This document shows, in pieces, positions 46,729 to 56,547 of a stretch of 64,000 nucleotides of DNA (position 1 is the first letter of the stretch; every line of letters begins with the position of its first letter). Source of the stretch: Polycyclovorans algicola TG408 (GTDB lineage Bacteria > Pseudomonadota > Gammaproteobacteria > Nevskiales > Nevskiaceae); assembly GCF_000711245.1 (NCBI RefSeq), contig NZ_JOMH01000001.1, forward strand, positions 2,102,830 through 2,166,829. Reading direction: 5' to 3'. The position numbers and the translations under genes were made by a program. The notes below the pieces were generated by a model. The model worked only from the letters and a program-made list of their open reading frames with translations, was not told the origin of the DNA and searched no databases.

Positions 46729-47177
46729 GCGCAGGCCAGCCGCCACCCAACCGGCGCAGCCTTGCGCGGCGCCTCGCCATGCAGGGGCTCTACCAGTGGC
46801 TCCTCAACGGCACCTCGCCGCTCGAACTGGTCAAGCAGTTTCGCGGGCAGGAAGAAGGGCTGGGGCGTGCCGACCCGGCCCTGTTCGAGCAACTGCTCAA
46901 CGGCACCGTCGAGGCGGCACCGGCGTTGACCCTGCAGCTGGCGCCGCATCTGGAACGCCCGGTGCATCAGCTAGACCCGGTCGAGCACGCGGTGCTGCTG
47001 CTGGGAGCTTACGAGCTGGTCAACGCCCCTGACGTGCCGTGGAAAGTCTGTGTCAATGAGGCCGTCAATCTGGCCAAGCTGTTCGGCGCTGAAGACGGTT
47101 ACAAATTCGTCAACGGGGTGCTGGATCGCCTCGCACGCGACGTGCGGCCTGCCGAGGCTGGGCGCCGCTCTGCCTGA
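46725..47177 (+). CDS. nusB: Transcription antitermination protein NusB
   Basis: A 150-residue all-helical NusB with the Arg-rich beginning NRRSLARRLAMQGLYQWL and the conserved NEAVNLAKLFGAEDGYKFVNGVLD. It binds boxA RNA with NusE in rRNA antitermination. It starts at GTG 46725 inside the ribH stop and overlaps thiL by one base, as in the classic ribH-nusB-thiL-pgpA order. Confidence 0.97.
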   Translation: MSAGQPPPNRRSLARRLAMQGLYQWLLNGTSPLELVKQFRGQEEGLGRADPALFEQLLNGTVEAAPALTLQLAPHLERPVHQLDPVEHAVLLLGAYELVNAPDVPWKVCVNEAVNLAKLFGAEDGYKFVNGVLDRLARDVRPAEAGRRSA

Positions 47178-48121
47178 TGGCGCTGGACGAATTCGGCCTC
47201 ATTCAGCGGTACTTCACCGGCCTGACAATGGGCACGCCTGATGTGGTGCTCGGAATCGGCGATGACGCGGCGGTGCTCGGCCTGCCCGCTGGCCACGAAC
47301 TGGTCTGGAGCATCGACACCCTGGTCGAGGGCGTGCATTTCGCGCCAGGCGCCGATCCCGAGGCGCTGGGCCATAAGGCGCTTGCCGTGAATCTGAGTGA
47401 CCTTGCGGCCATGGGCGCCGACCCGCACGGTGTCGTGTTGGCGCTGACCCTGCCGCAGCCTGATGAAGCCTGGTGTGAGGGCTTCGCCAAGGGCTTCGGC
47501 GCGCTGGCTGTCGCCTGTGGCATTCCCTTGGTGGGAGGCGACATGACCCGTGGGCCGCTGGCGGTCTGCGTCAGCGTGCTGGGCCGCGTGCCGACGGGCG
47601 GTGCCTTGCGCCGTGACGGTGCGCGTGTCGGTGATCGGGTGGCGGTGACCGGCCCGCTTGGCGATGCCGCGCTGGCCTTGCAGTTGGGCGATGCAGCACC
47701 GCTTGTCCTGCGCACAGCCCTGGACCGCCCGACGCCACACCTGGCCGCCGGCTGCGCCTTGCGCGAGATCGCCCATGCCGCCATCGATGTCTCTGACGGC
47801 CTGATGGCCGACCTGCAACATATCTGCACCGCCAGCGGGGTGGGTGCGACGATTCGGGTGGACTGCCTGCCGCAGTCCCCGGCGTTTGCGGCGCAGAAGA
47901 TTGCCACCGCCGCCGCGCTGCAGGCGGCAGGCGGCGACGATTACGTGCTGTGCGTCAGCCTCGCCCCCGAACGGGTCGCCGACGCGCAAGCCGCGCTGCG
48001 GGCTGCCGGGCTGCCACCGCTGCAGGTCATCGGTCACATCATCAAGGGCGACACGGCGACTCTCGTCGATGCAGCCGGCACGCCGGTGGCACTGGCGTCG
48101 TCAGGCTATCGTCACTACTGA
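47177..48121 (+). CDS. thiL: Thiamine-monophosphate kinase
   Basis: A 314-residue ThiL with GIGDDAAVLGL, the metal-binding VGGDMTRGPLAV, GDRVAVTGPLGDAALAL and IDVSDGLMADL. It phosphorylates thiamine monophosphate to thiamine diphosphate. Its ATG overlaps the nusB stop (TGATG); pgpA follows after 15 bases. Confidence 0.97.
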   Translation: MALDEFGLIQRYFTGLTMGTPDVVLGIGDDAAVLGLPAGHELVWSIDTLVEGVHFAPGADPEALGHKALAVNLSDLAAMGADPHGVVLALTLPQPDEAWCEGFAKGFGALAVACGIPLVGGDMTRGPLAVCVSVLGRVPTGGALRRDGARVGDRVAVTGPLGDAALALQLGDAAPLVLRTALDRPTPHLAAGCALREIAHAAIDVSDGLMADLQHICTASGVGATIRVDCLPQSPAFAAQKIATAAALQAAGGDDYVLCVSLAPERVADAQAALRAAGLPPLQVIGHIIKGDTATLVDAAGTPVALASSGYRHY

Positions 48122-48136
48122 ACGACCCCATATAAC

Positions 48137-48670
48137 ATGCAACCTTCCGACCCGCGTCCTCCCGCCCGAACAATTTTGACCTCGCCGGTACATTTGCTGG
48201 CGTTCGGCCTGGGCTCGGGCCTGTCGCCCAAGGCACCGGGCACGGTCGGCACGTTGGCGGCCGTGCCATTCGCCTGGGTGATGTTGCAGTGGCCGCTGGG
48301 CTGGGCACTGGGCGTGATCGTGATGGCCGCGCTGCTCGGAATTTATCTCTGCGGTGAAAGCGCGCGGCGGCTGGGCGTACACGATCACGGTGGCATCGTG
48401 TTTGACGAGTTTGTCGGCTACTGGATCAGTTGCCTGCCATTGATGCCTGCGGTGCTCGGGCTGAGCGGGTTTGCCGGCTCTGAAGCGCTTGGTCTGTTGC
48501 TGGCGTTCGCGCTGTTCCGCTTTTTTGACGTGCTCAAACCCTGGCCGATCAGTTGGTTGGACCGTCACGTTGATGGCGGGCTGGGCATCATGGTCGACGA
48601 CCTGCTCGCCGGCCTGTTCGCGGCCGTCGCATTCATTGCCGGCAGCCGGGCCTGGCACGCTTTGCTCTGA
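48137..48670 (+). CDS. pgpA: Phosphatidylglycerophosphatase A
   Basis: A 177-residue PgpA with four membrane segments. Conserved: GLGSGLSPKAPGTVGTL near the start, GIVFDEFVGYW and FRFFDVLKPWPISWLDRH, the acidic residues being the proposed metal site. It dephosphorylates phosphatidylglycerophosphate in the inner membrane. It ends the riboflavin-nusB-thiL operon. Confidence 0.96.
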   Translation: MQPSDPRPPARTILTSPVHLLAFGLGSGLSPKAPGTVGTLAAVPFAWVMLQWPLGWALGVIVMAALLGIYLCGESARRLGVHDHGGIVFDEFVGYWISCLPLMPAVLGLSGFAGSEALGLLLAFALFRFFDVLKPWPISWLDRHVDGGLGIMVDDLLAGLFAAVAFIAGSRAWHALL

Positions 48671-48703
48671 ATGCCGGGCGGTGTGACGGCATAATATCGG
48701 TCT

Positions 48704-49381
48704 ATGGAAGACGCCCTCACATCACTGCTTGCCAACAACCAGCGCTGGGCGACTGAAGCCACGCAGCGCGACTCGGAATTTTTCAGCCGTCTGGTCCGGC
48801 AACAACGACCTGAATATCTGTGGATTGGGTGCTCTGACGCCCGCGTGCCCGCCAACGACATCGTCGGGCTGTTGCCCGGCGAGTTGTTCGTGCATCGCAA
48901 TGTCGCCAACGTGGTGACGCACTCCGACGTCAACTGTCAGTCGGTGCTGCAGTACGCGGTGGACGTGCTCAAGGTCAAACACGTGATCGTCGTCGGCCAC
49001 TACGGCTGCGGCGGTGTGCAACTGGCGCTCAACGGACCGCGCAGTGGCGGGGTGGCGGACTTCTGGTTGGGGCACGTGCGCGACGTGATCGGTCGCCATC
49101 GCGAACTGATTGCCCGAATCGAAGACCCGCGCGCCAAGCTCGATCTGGTGGTGGAGCTGAACTCTCTCGAGCAGGCCCTCAACGTCTGCCATTCGGCGAC
49201 CTTGCAGGCGGCGTGGACACGTGGCCAGCAGGTCAGCGTGCATGCCTGGGCCTACGATTTGCACGATGGCCGCGTCAGAACGCTCGGGGTCTCAGTCAAC
49301 CAACCGGACGATCTCAAGGATTTGCGCGATCGCGTCCTGGCAAGAGTGACCGGCGAGCACCCGTCAATCAGCGAATCTTGA
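48704..49381 (+). CDS. can: Beta-carbonic anhydrase
   Basis: A 225-residue beta-class enzyme. Zinc ligands are Cys43 in WIGCSDARVPAND, His99 and Cys102 in VGHYGCGGV, with the Asp45/Arg47 dyad. It interconverts CO2 and bicarbonate, supplying bicarbonate for carboxylases. No signal peptide, so cytoplasmic. It is separate from the pgpA operon by 33 bases. Confidence 0.96.
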   Translation: MEDALTSLLANNQRWATEATQRDSEFFSRLVRQQRPEYLWIGCSDARVPANDIVGLLPGELFVHRNVANVVTHSDVNCQSVLQYAVDVLKVKHVIVVGHYGCGGVQLALNGPRSGGVADFWLGHVRDVIGRHRELIARIEDPRAKLDLVVELNSLEQALNVCHSATLQAAWTRGQQVSVHAWAYDLHDGRVRTLGVSVNQPDDLKDLRDRVLARVTGEHPSISES

Positions 49382-49401
49382 CGGCGTTGCAGTGCCATTC
49401 T

Positions 49402-49431
49402 TTGAGAAGAAGCCCCTGCTCGCCTTACAAT
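49402..49431 (+). promoter_or_regulatory. Candidate sigma-70 promoter of ETF-QO operon
   Basis: TTGAGA (49402-49407) and TACAAT (49426-49431) are 18 bases apart, 38 bases upstream of the ETF-QO start. The match to the consensus is good at both boxes. Confidence 0.55.
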
Positions 49432-49469
49432 AGGGGGCTAAGCCTTCCAAATAGAGAGATCTCCGGTCG

Positions 49470-51125
49470 ATGAGTATTGAACGGGATGTGATGGAGTATG
49501 ACGTGCTGGTCGTCGGTGCCGGGCCTGCGGGTCTGGGTGCGGCGATCCGCCTCAAGCAGATGGCCGCCGATGCCGGGCAGGAACTGAATGTTTGCCTGGT
49601 TGAGAAGGGCTCCGAGGTCGGTGCCCACATTCTTTCGGGGGCGGTCTTCGAGCCGCGTGCGCTCAACGAACTGTTCCCCGACTGGAAAGAAAAAGGCGCG
49701 CCGCTGCGCGCCGCCGTGACCGGCGACGAAATGCACATGCTGCGGTCGCCCGAATCGGGCTACAAGTTTCCCAACTGGATGGTCCCCAAGACCATGCACA
49801 ACGAAGGGAACTACGTGATTTCGCTGGGTAATCTGTGCCGCTGGCTGGGCGAGCAGGCCGAGGCGCTGGGCGTTGAGGTGTATCCCGGTTTTGCTGCACA
49901 AGAAACCCTGTTTAACGACGCTGGCGCCGTGGTTGGCGTGCAGATCGGCGATCTCGGTATCGACGTCAAGGGCGAGCAGAAGGCCGACTTCGCCCCCGGC
50001 ATGGAGCTGCGTGCCAAGTACACCCTGTTTGCCGAAGGCTGTCGCGGGCATCTGGGCAAGCGCCTGCTCAAGCAGTTCAAGCTCGACGAAGATGCCGATC
50101 CGCAGCACTACGGCATCGGCCTGAAAGAAGTCTGGGAAATCCCCGCCGAGAAGCACAAGCCGGGTCTGGTAGTGCATGGCGCCGGTTGGCCGTTGGACGA
50201 CGCCAACCCCGGTGGCTGGTTCCTATATCACGCCGAAGACCAGAAGGTGTTCGTCGGTTTGATTGTCGATCTTTCCTACGAAAATCCCTGGTTGTCGCCG
50301 TTTGACGAATTTCAGCGGCTCAAGCATCACCCGGTGCTCAAGGGTCATCTCGAAGGGGGCAAGCGCATCAGTTATGGCGCGCGTGCGCTGGCCAAGGGCG
50401 GCTTCAACTCGCTGCCGCACATGGTGTTTCCGGGCGGCGCCCTGATCGGTTGCGATCTCGGCACCATGAACTTCTCGAAGATCAAGGGCAGTCACACCGC
50501 ATTGAAGAGCGGCATGGTCGCAGGCGAAGCGTTTGCCAAGGCGCTGTTCAACGGTGCCGAGGGCGGCGACGCGCTGCAGGCCTTCCCCGAGGCGTTCAAG
50601 GCCAGTTGGCTGTGGGACGAGTTGTATCGCAGCCGCAACTGGGGCCCGGCGATGCACAAGTTCGGCACCTTGTTTGGCGGCGCCTTCAACTACATTGACC
50701 AGAACTTCTTTGGCGGCAAACTGCCGTTCACGCTGCACGACCGTACGCCGGACCACGCGACGCTGAAGACGGCGGCCGAGTCGAAGAAGATCGACTACCC
50801 GAAGCCGGACAACAAGCTCAGCTTCGACAAACTGTCATCAGTCTTCCTGTCTTCGACCAACCACGAAGAAGACCAGCCGGTGCACCTGAAACTCGCGGAC
50901 CCGAGTATTCCCCTCTCGCAAAACCTGCCGAAGTACGCCGAGCCCGCGCAACGTTATTGCCCGGCAGGTGTTTACGAGGTGGTGGGCGAGGGCGACAGTC
51001 AACGCTTCCAGATCAATGCGCAAAACTGCGTGCATTGCAAGACCTGTGACATCAAGGACCCCGCGCAGAACATCACCTGGGTCGCACCCGAAGGTACGGG
51101 CGGTCCCAACTACGCCGGGATGTGA
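49470..51125 (+). CDS. etfD: Electron-transfer flavoprotein:ubiquinone oxidoreductase
   Basis: A 551-residue ETF-QO. The FAD-binding VVGAGPAGLGAAIRL is near the start, the ubiquinone/membrane-surface region is in the middle, and the C-terminal 4Fe-4S Cys are in RYCPAGVYEV and NCVHCKTCDIKDP. It moves electrons from reduced ETF to ubiquinone at the inner membrane. The EtfBA genes follow, so the whole electron path from acyl-CoA dehydrogenases is encoded here. Confidence 0.97.
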   Translation: MSIERDVMEYDVLVVGAGPAGLGAAIRLKQMAADAGQELNVCLVEKGSEVGAHILSGAVFEPRALNELFPDWKEKGAPLRAAVTGDEMHMLRSPESGYKFPNWMVPKTMHNEGNYVISLGNLCRWLGEQAEALGVEVYPGFAAQETLFNDAGAVVGVQIGDLGIDVKGEQKADFAPGMELRAKYTLFAEGCRGHLGKRLLKQFKLDEDADPQHYGIGLKEVWEIPAEKHKPGLVVHGAGWPLDDANPGGWFLYHAEDQKVFVGLIVDLSYENPWLSPFDEFQRLKHHPVLKGHLEGGKRISYGARALAKGGFNSLPHMVFPGGALIGCDLGTMNFSKIKGSHTALKSGMVAGEAFAKALFNGAEGGDALQAFPEAFKASWLWDELYRSRNWGPAMHKFGTLFGGAFNYIDQNFFGGKLPFTLHDRTPDHATLKTAAESKKIDYPKPDNKLSFDKLSSVFLSSTNHEEDQPVHLKLADPSIPLSQNLPKYAEPAQRYCPAGVYEVVGEGDSQRFQINAQNCVHCKTCDIKDPAQNITWVAPEGTGGPNYAGM

Positions 51126-51179
51126 ATCGTCGTCACATCGCCGTGTTCCCAATCACTGAATTTCAACCCAGAGAGCCCC

Positions 51180-51926
51180 ATGAAAGCACTCGTTAGTGTC
51201 AAGCGTGCCGTCGATTACAACGTTCGTATCCAGGTCAAGCCGGATGGGTCAGGCGTGGTCACCGATGGCGTCAAGCATTCGATGAACCCGTTCGATGAAA
51301 TCGCCATGGAAGAAGCGGTCCGCCTCAAGGAAAAAGGCGTGATCACTGAAATCATTGCCGTCACCATCGGTGGCCAGAAGAACGAAGAAACCCTGCGGAC
51401 CGCGCTGGCCTTCGGTGCCACCCGCGCCATTCACGTCAAGGAAGACGGCGAAATCCAGCCGTTGACCGCCGCGCGTGCACTGGCGGCCGTCTTCAAGAAA
51501 GAAAGCGTCGATGTTCTGCTCTGCGGTAAACAGGCCATTGATGATGATGCCAACCAGACCGGCCAGATGACCGCCGCGTTGCTGGACGTGGCCCAGGCCA
51601 CGTTTGCTTCCAAGATCGAGATTGCCGACGGCAAGGCCACGGTGACCCGTGAAGTCGACGCCGGCCTCGAAACGCTGGACATCGATCTGCCGGCGGTGGT
51701 GACCACCGACCTGCGCTTGAACGAGCCGCGCTACCTCAAGCTGCCCGACATCATGAAAGCCAAGCGCGTGCAGATTGAAGCCGTCACCTTTGCTGATCTG
51801 GGTGTCGAGGCCGCGCCGGCAATCAAGGTGACCAAAACCGCGCCGCCGCCCTCACGGTCCAAGGGTGTCATGGTCAAGACGGTGGACGAACTGGTCGCCA
51901 TGCTCAAGCAGAAGGGCCTGGTCTAA
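51180..51926 (+). CDS. etfB: Electron-transfer flavoprotein beta subunit
   Basis: A 248-residue EtfB. It starts MKALVSVKRAVDYNVRI and carries NPFDEIAMEEAVRLKEKG, the AMP-binding GKQAIDDDANQTGQM and the recognition-loop leucine region PRYLKLPDIMKAKR. It partners EtfA and docks acyl-CoA dehydrogenases. Spaced 54 bases from ETF-QO and 61 from etfA. Confidence 0.97.
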   Translation: MKALVSVKRAVDYNVRIQVKPDGSGVVTDGVKHSMNPFDEIAMEEAVRLKEKGVITEIIAVTIGGQKNEETLRTALAFGATRAIHVKEDGEIQPLTAARALAAVFKKESVDVLLCGKQAIDDDANQTGQMTAALLDVAQATFASKIEIADGKATVTREVDAGLETLDIDLPAVVTTDLRLNEPRYLKLPDIMKAKRVQIEAVTFADLGVEAAPAIKVTKTAPPPSRSKGVMVKTVDELVAMLKQKGLV

Positions 51927-51987
51927 ACCGAACTATTGGCAGGGTCGCCGAGCACTGCTCGCCCCTGCATCACTGGAGTCACAAGTA

Positions 51988-52923
51988 ATGAGCAAAATTC
52001 TGATCGTTGCCGACCACGCAGACGGCAAACTCAACGGCGGCGTGGCCAAGGTCATGTCGGCTGCCCAGGCCATCGGCGGCGACGTCGACATCGTGGTCTT
52101 TTCGGACAACGGCAAGGCCGTGGCCGAGCAGGCTGCCAAGATCAACGGCGTCGCCAAAGCGCTGACCGTCGACAATGCGGCCAACGCCAACCTGATGGGC
52201 GCCGTGCTGGCGCCGCAGGTTGTTGAACTGGTCAAGGGCGGTTACACCCACGTGCTGTTCTGCGGTAACGCACTCGGCAAAGACACCGCCCCGCGCGTCG
52301 CCGCCCTGCTGGGCGTGCCGCAGGTGTCCGACATCATGGCCGTGCACGGCGCCAACAGCTTTGACCGCCCCATCTACGCCGGCAACGCCATCACCACGGT
52401 TGAAGTCCCGGAAGGGACAGTGATCGCCACCGTTCGCCTGGCCTCGTTCGATGCCGTCGCCGAAGACGGCAGTGCGGCGATCGAAGCCGCCTCGGTGTCC
52501 GCCGCACTACCCAGCCACACCCGCTACAAGGGTCTGCAGGCGCAGAAGTCGGACCGTCCCGACCTGCAGGGCGCCAGCAAGGTGGTGTCCGGCGGTCGCG
52601 CACTTGGCTCGTCGGACAACTTCAAGGTCATTTTCGACTTTGCCGACAAGATTGGTGCAGGCGTCGGCGCTTCGCGGGCGGCGGTTGACTCCGGCTACGT
52701 GCCCAACGACATGCAGGTCGGCCAGACGGGCAAGATCATCGCGCCCGAACTGTATGTGGCCTGCGGTATTTCTGGCGCCATTCAGCACCTGGCCGGCATC
52801 AAGGACGCGAAGACCATCGTTGCCATCAACAAGGATGCAGACGCGCCGATCTTCGAAGTGGCCGACATTGGCCTGGTCGGCGATCTGTTCACCATCCTGC
52901 CCGAGCTGCAGTCCAAGGTTTAA
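51988..52923 (+). CDS. etfA: Electron-transfer flavoprotein alpha subunit
   Basis: A 311-residue EtfA. It begins [18 protein letters not shown], and the FAD-binding C-terminal half holds [38 protein letters not shown] and [24 protein letters not shown] 51988 gives the family start. A terminator follows at 52938. Confidence 0.97.
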   Translation: MSKILIVADHADGKLNGGVAKVMSAAQAIGGDVDIVVFSDNGKAVAEQAAKINGVAKALTVDNAANANLMGAVLAPQVVELVKGGYTHVLFCGNALGKDTAPRVAALLGVPQVSDIMAVHGANSFDRPIYAGNAITTVEVPEGTVIATVRLASFDAVAEDGSAAIEAASVSAALPSHTRYKGLQAQKSDRPDLQGASKVVSGGRALGSSDNFKVIFDFADKIGAGVGASRAAVDSGYVPNDMQVGQTGKIIAPELYVACGISGAIQHLAGIKDAKTIVAINKDADAPIFEVADIGLVGDLFTILPELQSKV

Positions 52924-52937
52924 GCGCTCGCAAGCAA

Positions 52938-52973
52938 GACCCCTTCCTCGCGTTGCGGGGGAGGGGTTTTTTT
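52938..52973 (+). terminator. Rho-independent terminator after etfA
   Basis: ACCCCTTCC pairs with a GGGGAGGGGT stretch around a GCGTTGC loop, followed by seven T (52967-52973). It lies 15 bases past the etfA stop. Confidence 0.88.
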
Positions 52974-53116
52974 GTGGCGGCCGCTGGCTCGTCGCGGCTC
53001 CCGCGAGTGCTGACGCTGGCGGTCCGGTCAATGCCCAGTGTGCGGTCATCGCGCAAGCTCATGCGATAACCGAGTCGCTTGTCGTCCAAGCCTGAACATC
53101 CCCCAGGAGAAACCCC

Positions 53117-54142
53117 GTGAGCAAGCCGTCCCCGTTGGCCCGAAAGTTGTTGGACGCCCACGTCGCCTGGTGGGAAGACACGCTGGCCGATCCCGCCGTG
53201 CTTGAAGGCCGTATCCGTGCCCTGCTGGCTGCAGTCCTCGAAGACTTCACCCGCCTCAAGCTCAAAGACGTGGCAACGGCCGAGCAGGTGAAGAAAACCG
53301 CGCGCACCTACGCCATCGAGCTGGATCTGAAAGGCGGCCTGCCCGAACTGGTGCGCGGCGTCGCCAACGATCTGTACGACACACCGGCGCTGGACGACGC
53401 TCGTATTCAGGACGTGCTGCCAGAAGCGCATTTCATCGACATGCTCGACAAGGCGCTGGAGTTCGAATCGCTACGCGCCAAACTGGTCCACGCGATTCTC
53501 GCCAGCCCGTTCTACAAGACCTTTGCCTCAGACCTGCTGTATCGCGGCATTCGTGACTACGTCACCACACAGAGCGAAGTCGCCAACAAGATTCCCGGCG
53601 CTGGCTCGATGATGAAGCTGGGCAAGTCGGTGCTGTCACGCGCCAGGCCCGACCTGGAAAACTCCATGGAGCAGGGCCTGCGCAAGTACATCGCCCGAAC
53701 TGTCGGCAGCACTTCGGAGCGCTCGGCCGACCTGCTGCTGGCCAAGCTCGACAGCGACACCCTGCGCGGCATGGGTATGGAGATCTGGCACGACATCAAG
53801 CGATTGCCGGTGCGCGCGCTGCGCGACGACATCACCAAGACTGACATCGAAGACCTGTTCGTGCTCGGCTATGCCTACTGGGGTGATCTGCGCACCACCG
53901 CCGTACTGGGCGGCCTGCTCGACACCGGGATCGACAGTTTTTTCGTGCAGTACAACGAGGCCACCCTGGCCGCCCTGCTCGACGATCTGGGCATCACCGA
54001 AGAGATGATGATCATCGAGGCCATGCGCTACGCGCCGCCGGTGATCAAGACGCTGAAGAAAAAGAAAATGCTCAAGCCGCTGATCGAACGTGAATTGGCT
54101 GATTTTTATGCCTCGCCCGAGGTGGCGAAGATTCTGGGTTGA
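53117..54142 (+). CDS. Conserved hypothetical helical protein
   Basis: A 341-residue all-helical cytoplasmic protein that I do not recognise. It begins MSKPSPLARKLLDAHVAWWE, has a GIRDYVTTQSEVANKIPGAG stretch in the middle and ends in a Lys-rich helix (KTLKKKKMLKPLIERELADF). No signal peptide or membrane segment. It follows the etfA terminator with its own Shine-Dalgarno (CCAGGAG), so it is a separate transcript. The next gene is convergent. Confidence 0.8.
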   Translation: MSKPSPLARKLLDAHVAWWEDTLADPAVLEGRIRALLAAVLEDFTRLKLKDVATAEQVKKTARTYAIELDLKGGLPELVRGVANDLYDTPALDDARIQDVLPEAHFIDMLDKALEFESLRAKLVHAILASPFYKTFASDLLYRGIRDYVTTQSEVANKIPGAGSMMKLGKSVLSRARPDLENSMEQGLRKYIARTVGSTSERSADLLLAKLDSDTLRGMGMEIWHDIKRLPVRALRDDITKTDIEDLFVLGYAYWGDLRTTAVLGGLLDTGIDSFFVQYNEATLAALLDDLGITEEMMIIEAMRYAPPVIKTLKKKKMLKPLIERELADFYASPEVAKILG

Positions 54143-54196
54143 TCCGGGTTTGCCTGCCGTCTCCCGGCGCGCAATATCGAGGGGCGCCGCTGCTTG

Positions 54197-55960
54197 TCAG
54201 ACCTGTGCGCGCTTGCGCGGCCCTCTGACTTTCTGCCGATACACCAGTTGCGCGCGGGTCAGGCCCAGTCGCCTCGCGGCGGCGGCAAGGTTGCCTTTGC
54301 AGGCGGCAACGGTGCGGTCGATCAGCACGTCTTCGATCTCGTTGAGTGACGCGACGTGATCACCGCTTTGCGGCGCCTCGAGTCCACCCAGCAGTTGATC
54401 GACGCGGGTGCGAATGCGCTGCGCCGATTCGGGCGGCGTGCCTGACAACGGCGGGTCACGGTGCTGGCGCCCGAGTTTGCCGCCCGCGTCTAGCGTGAGG
54501 TCATCCAGTTCCAGCCGCTCGCCACCGGAAAACAGGTGCAGGGTGTCGATGGCGCCGCCGTCAGGGGCGAGGATCACGCCGCGCTCGATCACGTTTTCAA
54601 GTTCGCGGATGTTGCCCGGCCATGCGTAGCCCAGCAGCGCATCGACCGCGCGGCTGGTGAAGCCGGCGGCAGTGCGACCATGCAGGTCGCAATACTTGCG
54701 CATGAAATGGTTCATGAACACCGGGATGTCCTCGACGCGGTCGCGCAGCGCCGGCACATGCACCGGGAAGACGTTGAGACGGTAATACAGATCTTCGCGG
54801 AATCCGCCGTCCTTCACCGCCTTTTGCAGGTCCAGATTGGTGGCGGCGATCACCCGTACGTCGACCTTGAGCGTGCGGGTGCCGCCGACGCGCTCGATTT
54901 CGCGCTCTTGAAGCGCCCGCAGCAGCTTGCCCTGGGCAGTGTTCGACAGCGCGCCGATCTCATCGAGAAACAGGGTGCCGCCGTTGGCACGCTCGAAGCG
55001 GCCCTCACGGCTGTGGGTGGCGCCGGTGAAGGCGCCTTTTTCAACCCCGAACAGCTCCGACTCGATCAGGTCCTCGGGAATCGCCGCGCAGTTGATGGCC
55101 ACGAACGGCTGGCCGGCTCGGGGACTGATGCGGTGCAGGCTTTTGGCCAGCACCTCCTTGCCGACGCCGCTCTCGCCAAGGAACAACACGGTGGCGCGGG
55201 TATCGGCCACACGGCGAATCTTGTGGCAGGCGGCGTTGAAGCCGGCGGACACGCCCACCACATCGGCGCTGCCCAGCGGCGAGGGTGGGGCGGGCCACTC
55301 GGCTGAACCGACCGCGACCCCCGCCTTGGCCGACAGGCCGCCGGTGAGCTGGTCCGCGCGCAGATAGCCCAGTTCGGCCTCGGCATCATCCCACTGGTCT
55401 ACCGGCTTGCCGACGATGCGACACCGCTCGGCGCCTTGGCCGCGGCATTCCACTTCGCGAAACAGGATCGGCTGGCCCATGAAGCGGCTGATGAAGCCAG
55501 CGGCGTAGCCGACCTGCATCCAGCACACCGGCTCGGTGCCGATGCCGTAGATGCGGATGTGCTCTTCGGCTTCGGAGGAGCTCTCCCAGATGTATTCGCC
55601 ATGGAAATGTCCGGTTTCGACATCGGCTTCGGTGCGCACCGGGATGACCTTGCCGATGCCCTCAAGCATGTGCAGCTGCGGCCCGACGTGAATGGCATCG
55701 ACGGTGTCGTCGCGACCGCGCAGACGCTGCGCCAGTTGGGCGTCGTGGGCGCCCGAGTTGTGGCCCATGCGCGTCAGCAGCCCGCGTGCGCGCTCGGCGC
55801 CAAGGCTTTCAATCAGCTCCCGCCGCAACACCCCGAAGCCCGAGGCGTGCAGCAACAGCATGCGCTGGTCGTCAAGCCGAATGCGGCCGTCGCTGGGCGA
55901 AAAGTGAATGCGCGACACCAGGTCGGTGTTGTCGGGGAGTTGCGGGATCGGGGTCGGCAT
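54197..55960 (-). CDS. dmpR: XylR/DmpR-type sigma-54-dependent activator
   Basis: A 587-residue regulator. The effector-sensing XylR N-terminal domain (about 15-115) and V4R domain (about 120-185, with [17 protein letters not shown] and the Cys/His pattern) precede the AAA+ domain. There, the Walker [16 protein letters not shown], the sigma-54-contact [12 protein letters not shown] and the Walker [11 protein letters not shown] are intact. A Fis-type helix-turn-helix is at the end ([20 protein letters not shown]). Phenols or methylphenols are the probable effectors. It is divergent from the phenol hydroxylase operon. I prefer ATG 55960 over TTG 55972. Confidence 0.92.
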   Translation of the reverse strand: MPTPIPQLPDNTDLVSRIHFSPSDGRIRLDDQRMLLLHASGFGVLRRELIESLGAERARGLLTRMGHNSGAHDAQLAQRLRGRDDTVDAIHVGPQLHMLEGIGKVIPVRTEADVETGHFHGEYIWESSSEAEEHIRIYGIGTEPVCWMQVGYAAGFISRFMGQPILFREVECRGQGAERCRIVGKPVDQWDDAEAELGYLRADQLTGGLSAKAGVAVGSAEWPAPPSPLGSADVVGVSAGFNAACHKIRRVADTRATVLFLGESGVGKEVLAKSLHRISPRAGQPFVAINCAAIPEDLIESELFGVEKGAFTGATHSREGRFERANGGTLFLDEIGALSNTAQGKLLRALQEREIERVGGTRTLKVDVRVIAATNLDLQKAVKDGGFREDLYYRLNVFPVHVPALRDRVEDIPVFMNHFMRKYCDLHGRTAAGFTSRAVDALLGYAWPGNIRELENVIERGVILAPDGGAIDTLHLFSGGERLELDDLTLDAGGKLGRQHRDPPLSGTPPESAQRIRTRVDQLLGGLEAPQSGDHVASLNEIEDVLIDRTVAACKGNLAAAARRLGLTRAQLVYRQKVRGPRKRAQV

Positions 55961-56153
55961 GGCGTGGTTCAACGGCTCGAATAGGAATGAAGCATTTCAT
56001 CTAGTTCTGGCTGGTGTCCACAAAAAATGAAGAAAATGATTTATTAATACCTTTCAAAACCCGACGGCCAGGTGGGCTTGATCATGCTGTTGCGTTGATA
56101 AAGTGCTGTTCCATCAATGGGTTAAGTGAAAGCATTGGGCGGTGTGAGCGAGC

Positions 56154-56168
56154 TGGCACGTCTGATGC
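56154..56168 (+). promoter_or_regulatory. Sigma-54 promoter of phenol hydroxylase operon
   Basis: TGGCACG-N5-TGC: GG at 56155-56156 and GC at 56167-56168 are ten bases apart, exactly the sigma-54 spacing. Transcription should start near 56180, about 60 bases before the first gene. Upstream, TTGATCATGCTGT and GTTGATAAAG (about 56080-56102) resemble half-sites of DmpR/XylR activator elements. This intergenic region (55961-56242) contains no other feature. Confidence 0.8.
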
Positions 56169-56242
56169 AATGTGGTTGGCACAAGCCCAAGGCGACGCGA
56201 CGCGAAACGTCCCAGTCGACCGCCGTGCACCGAGGAGAAATG

Positions 56243-56512
56243 ATGCGCAACACCGGCCCCAGAGCCCTGCTGGATGCCGCCGACGAACGGCCCCGCTACG
56301 TGCGGTTCGGCCGATTGACCGATCGCGGCTTTGTCGAGTTCTCGTTTGGTGTTGGCAGCCCCGATCTGATGACCGAGTTGGTCCTGCCCGAAGCGGACTA
56401 TCTCGAGTTCTGCCGGATCAACCGCGTGGTACATCTCACGCCGTCTGAGGCCGCCGCGTTGGACCGCGAGCAGGCCAAGTGGCGCTTCGGCCAGCCCGGC
56501 ATCACCGAATAA
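56243..56512 (+). CDS. dmpK: Phenol hydroxylase subunit P0 (DmpK-like)
   Basis: An 89-residue DmpK/PoxA-type assembly subunit. It has RYVRFGRLTDRGFVEFSFGV and LPEADYLEFCRINRV, as in family PF06099. DmpK is not catalytic; it is thought to help insert iron into the oxygenase. It starts at ATG 56243 after AGGAG; ATG 56240 is adjacent. It opens the operon. Confidence 0.92.
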   Translation: MRNTGPRALLDAADERPRYVRFGRLTDRGFVEFSFGVGSPDLMTELVLPEADYLEFCRINRVVHLTPSEAAALDREQAKWRFGQPGITE

Positions 56513-56547
56513 GGTATCCCCAAAAAAGAACGCATGAGGAGAACTCC

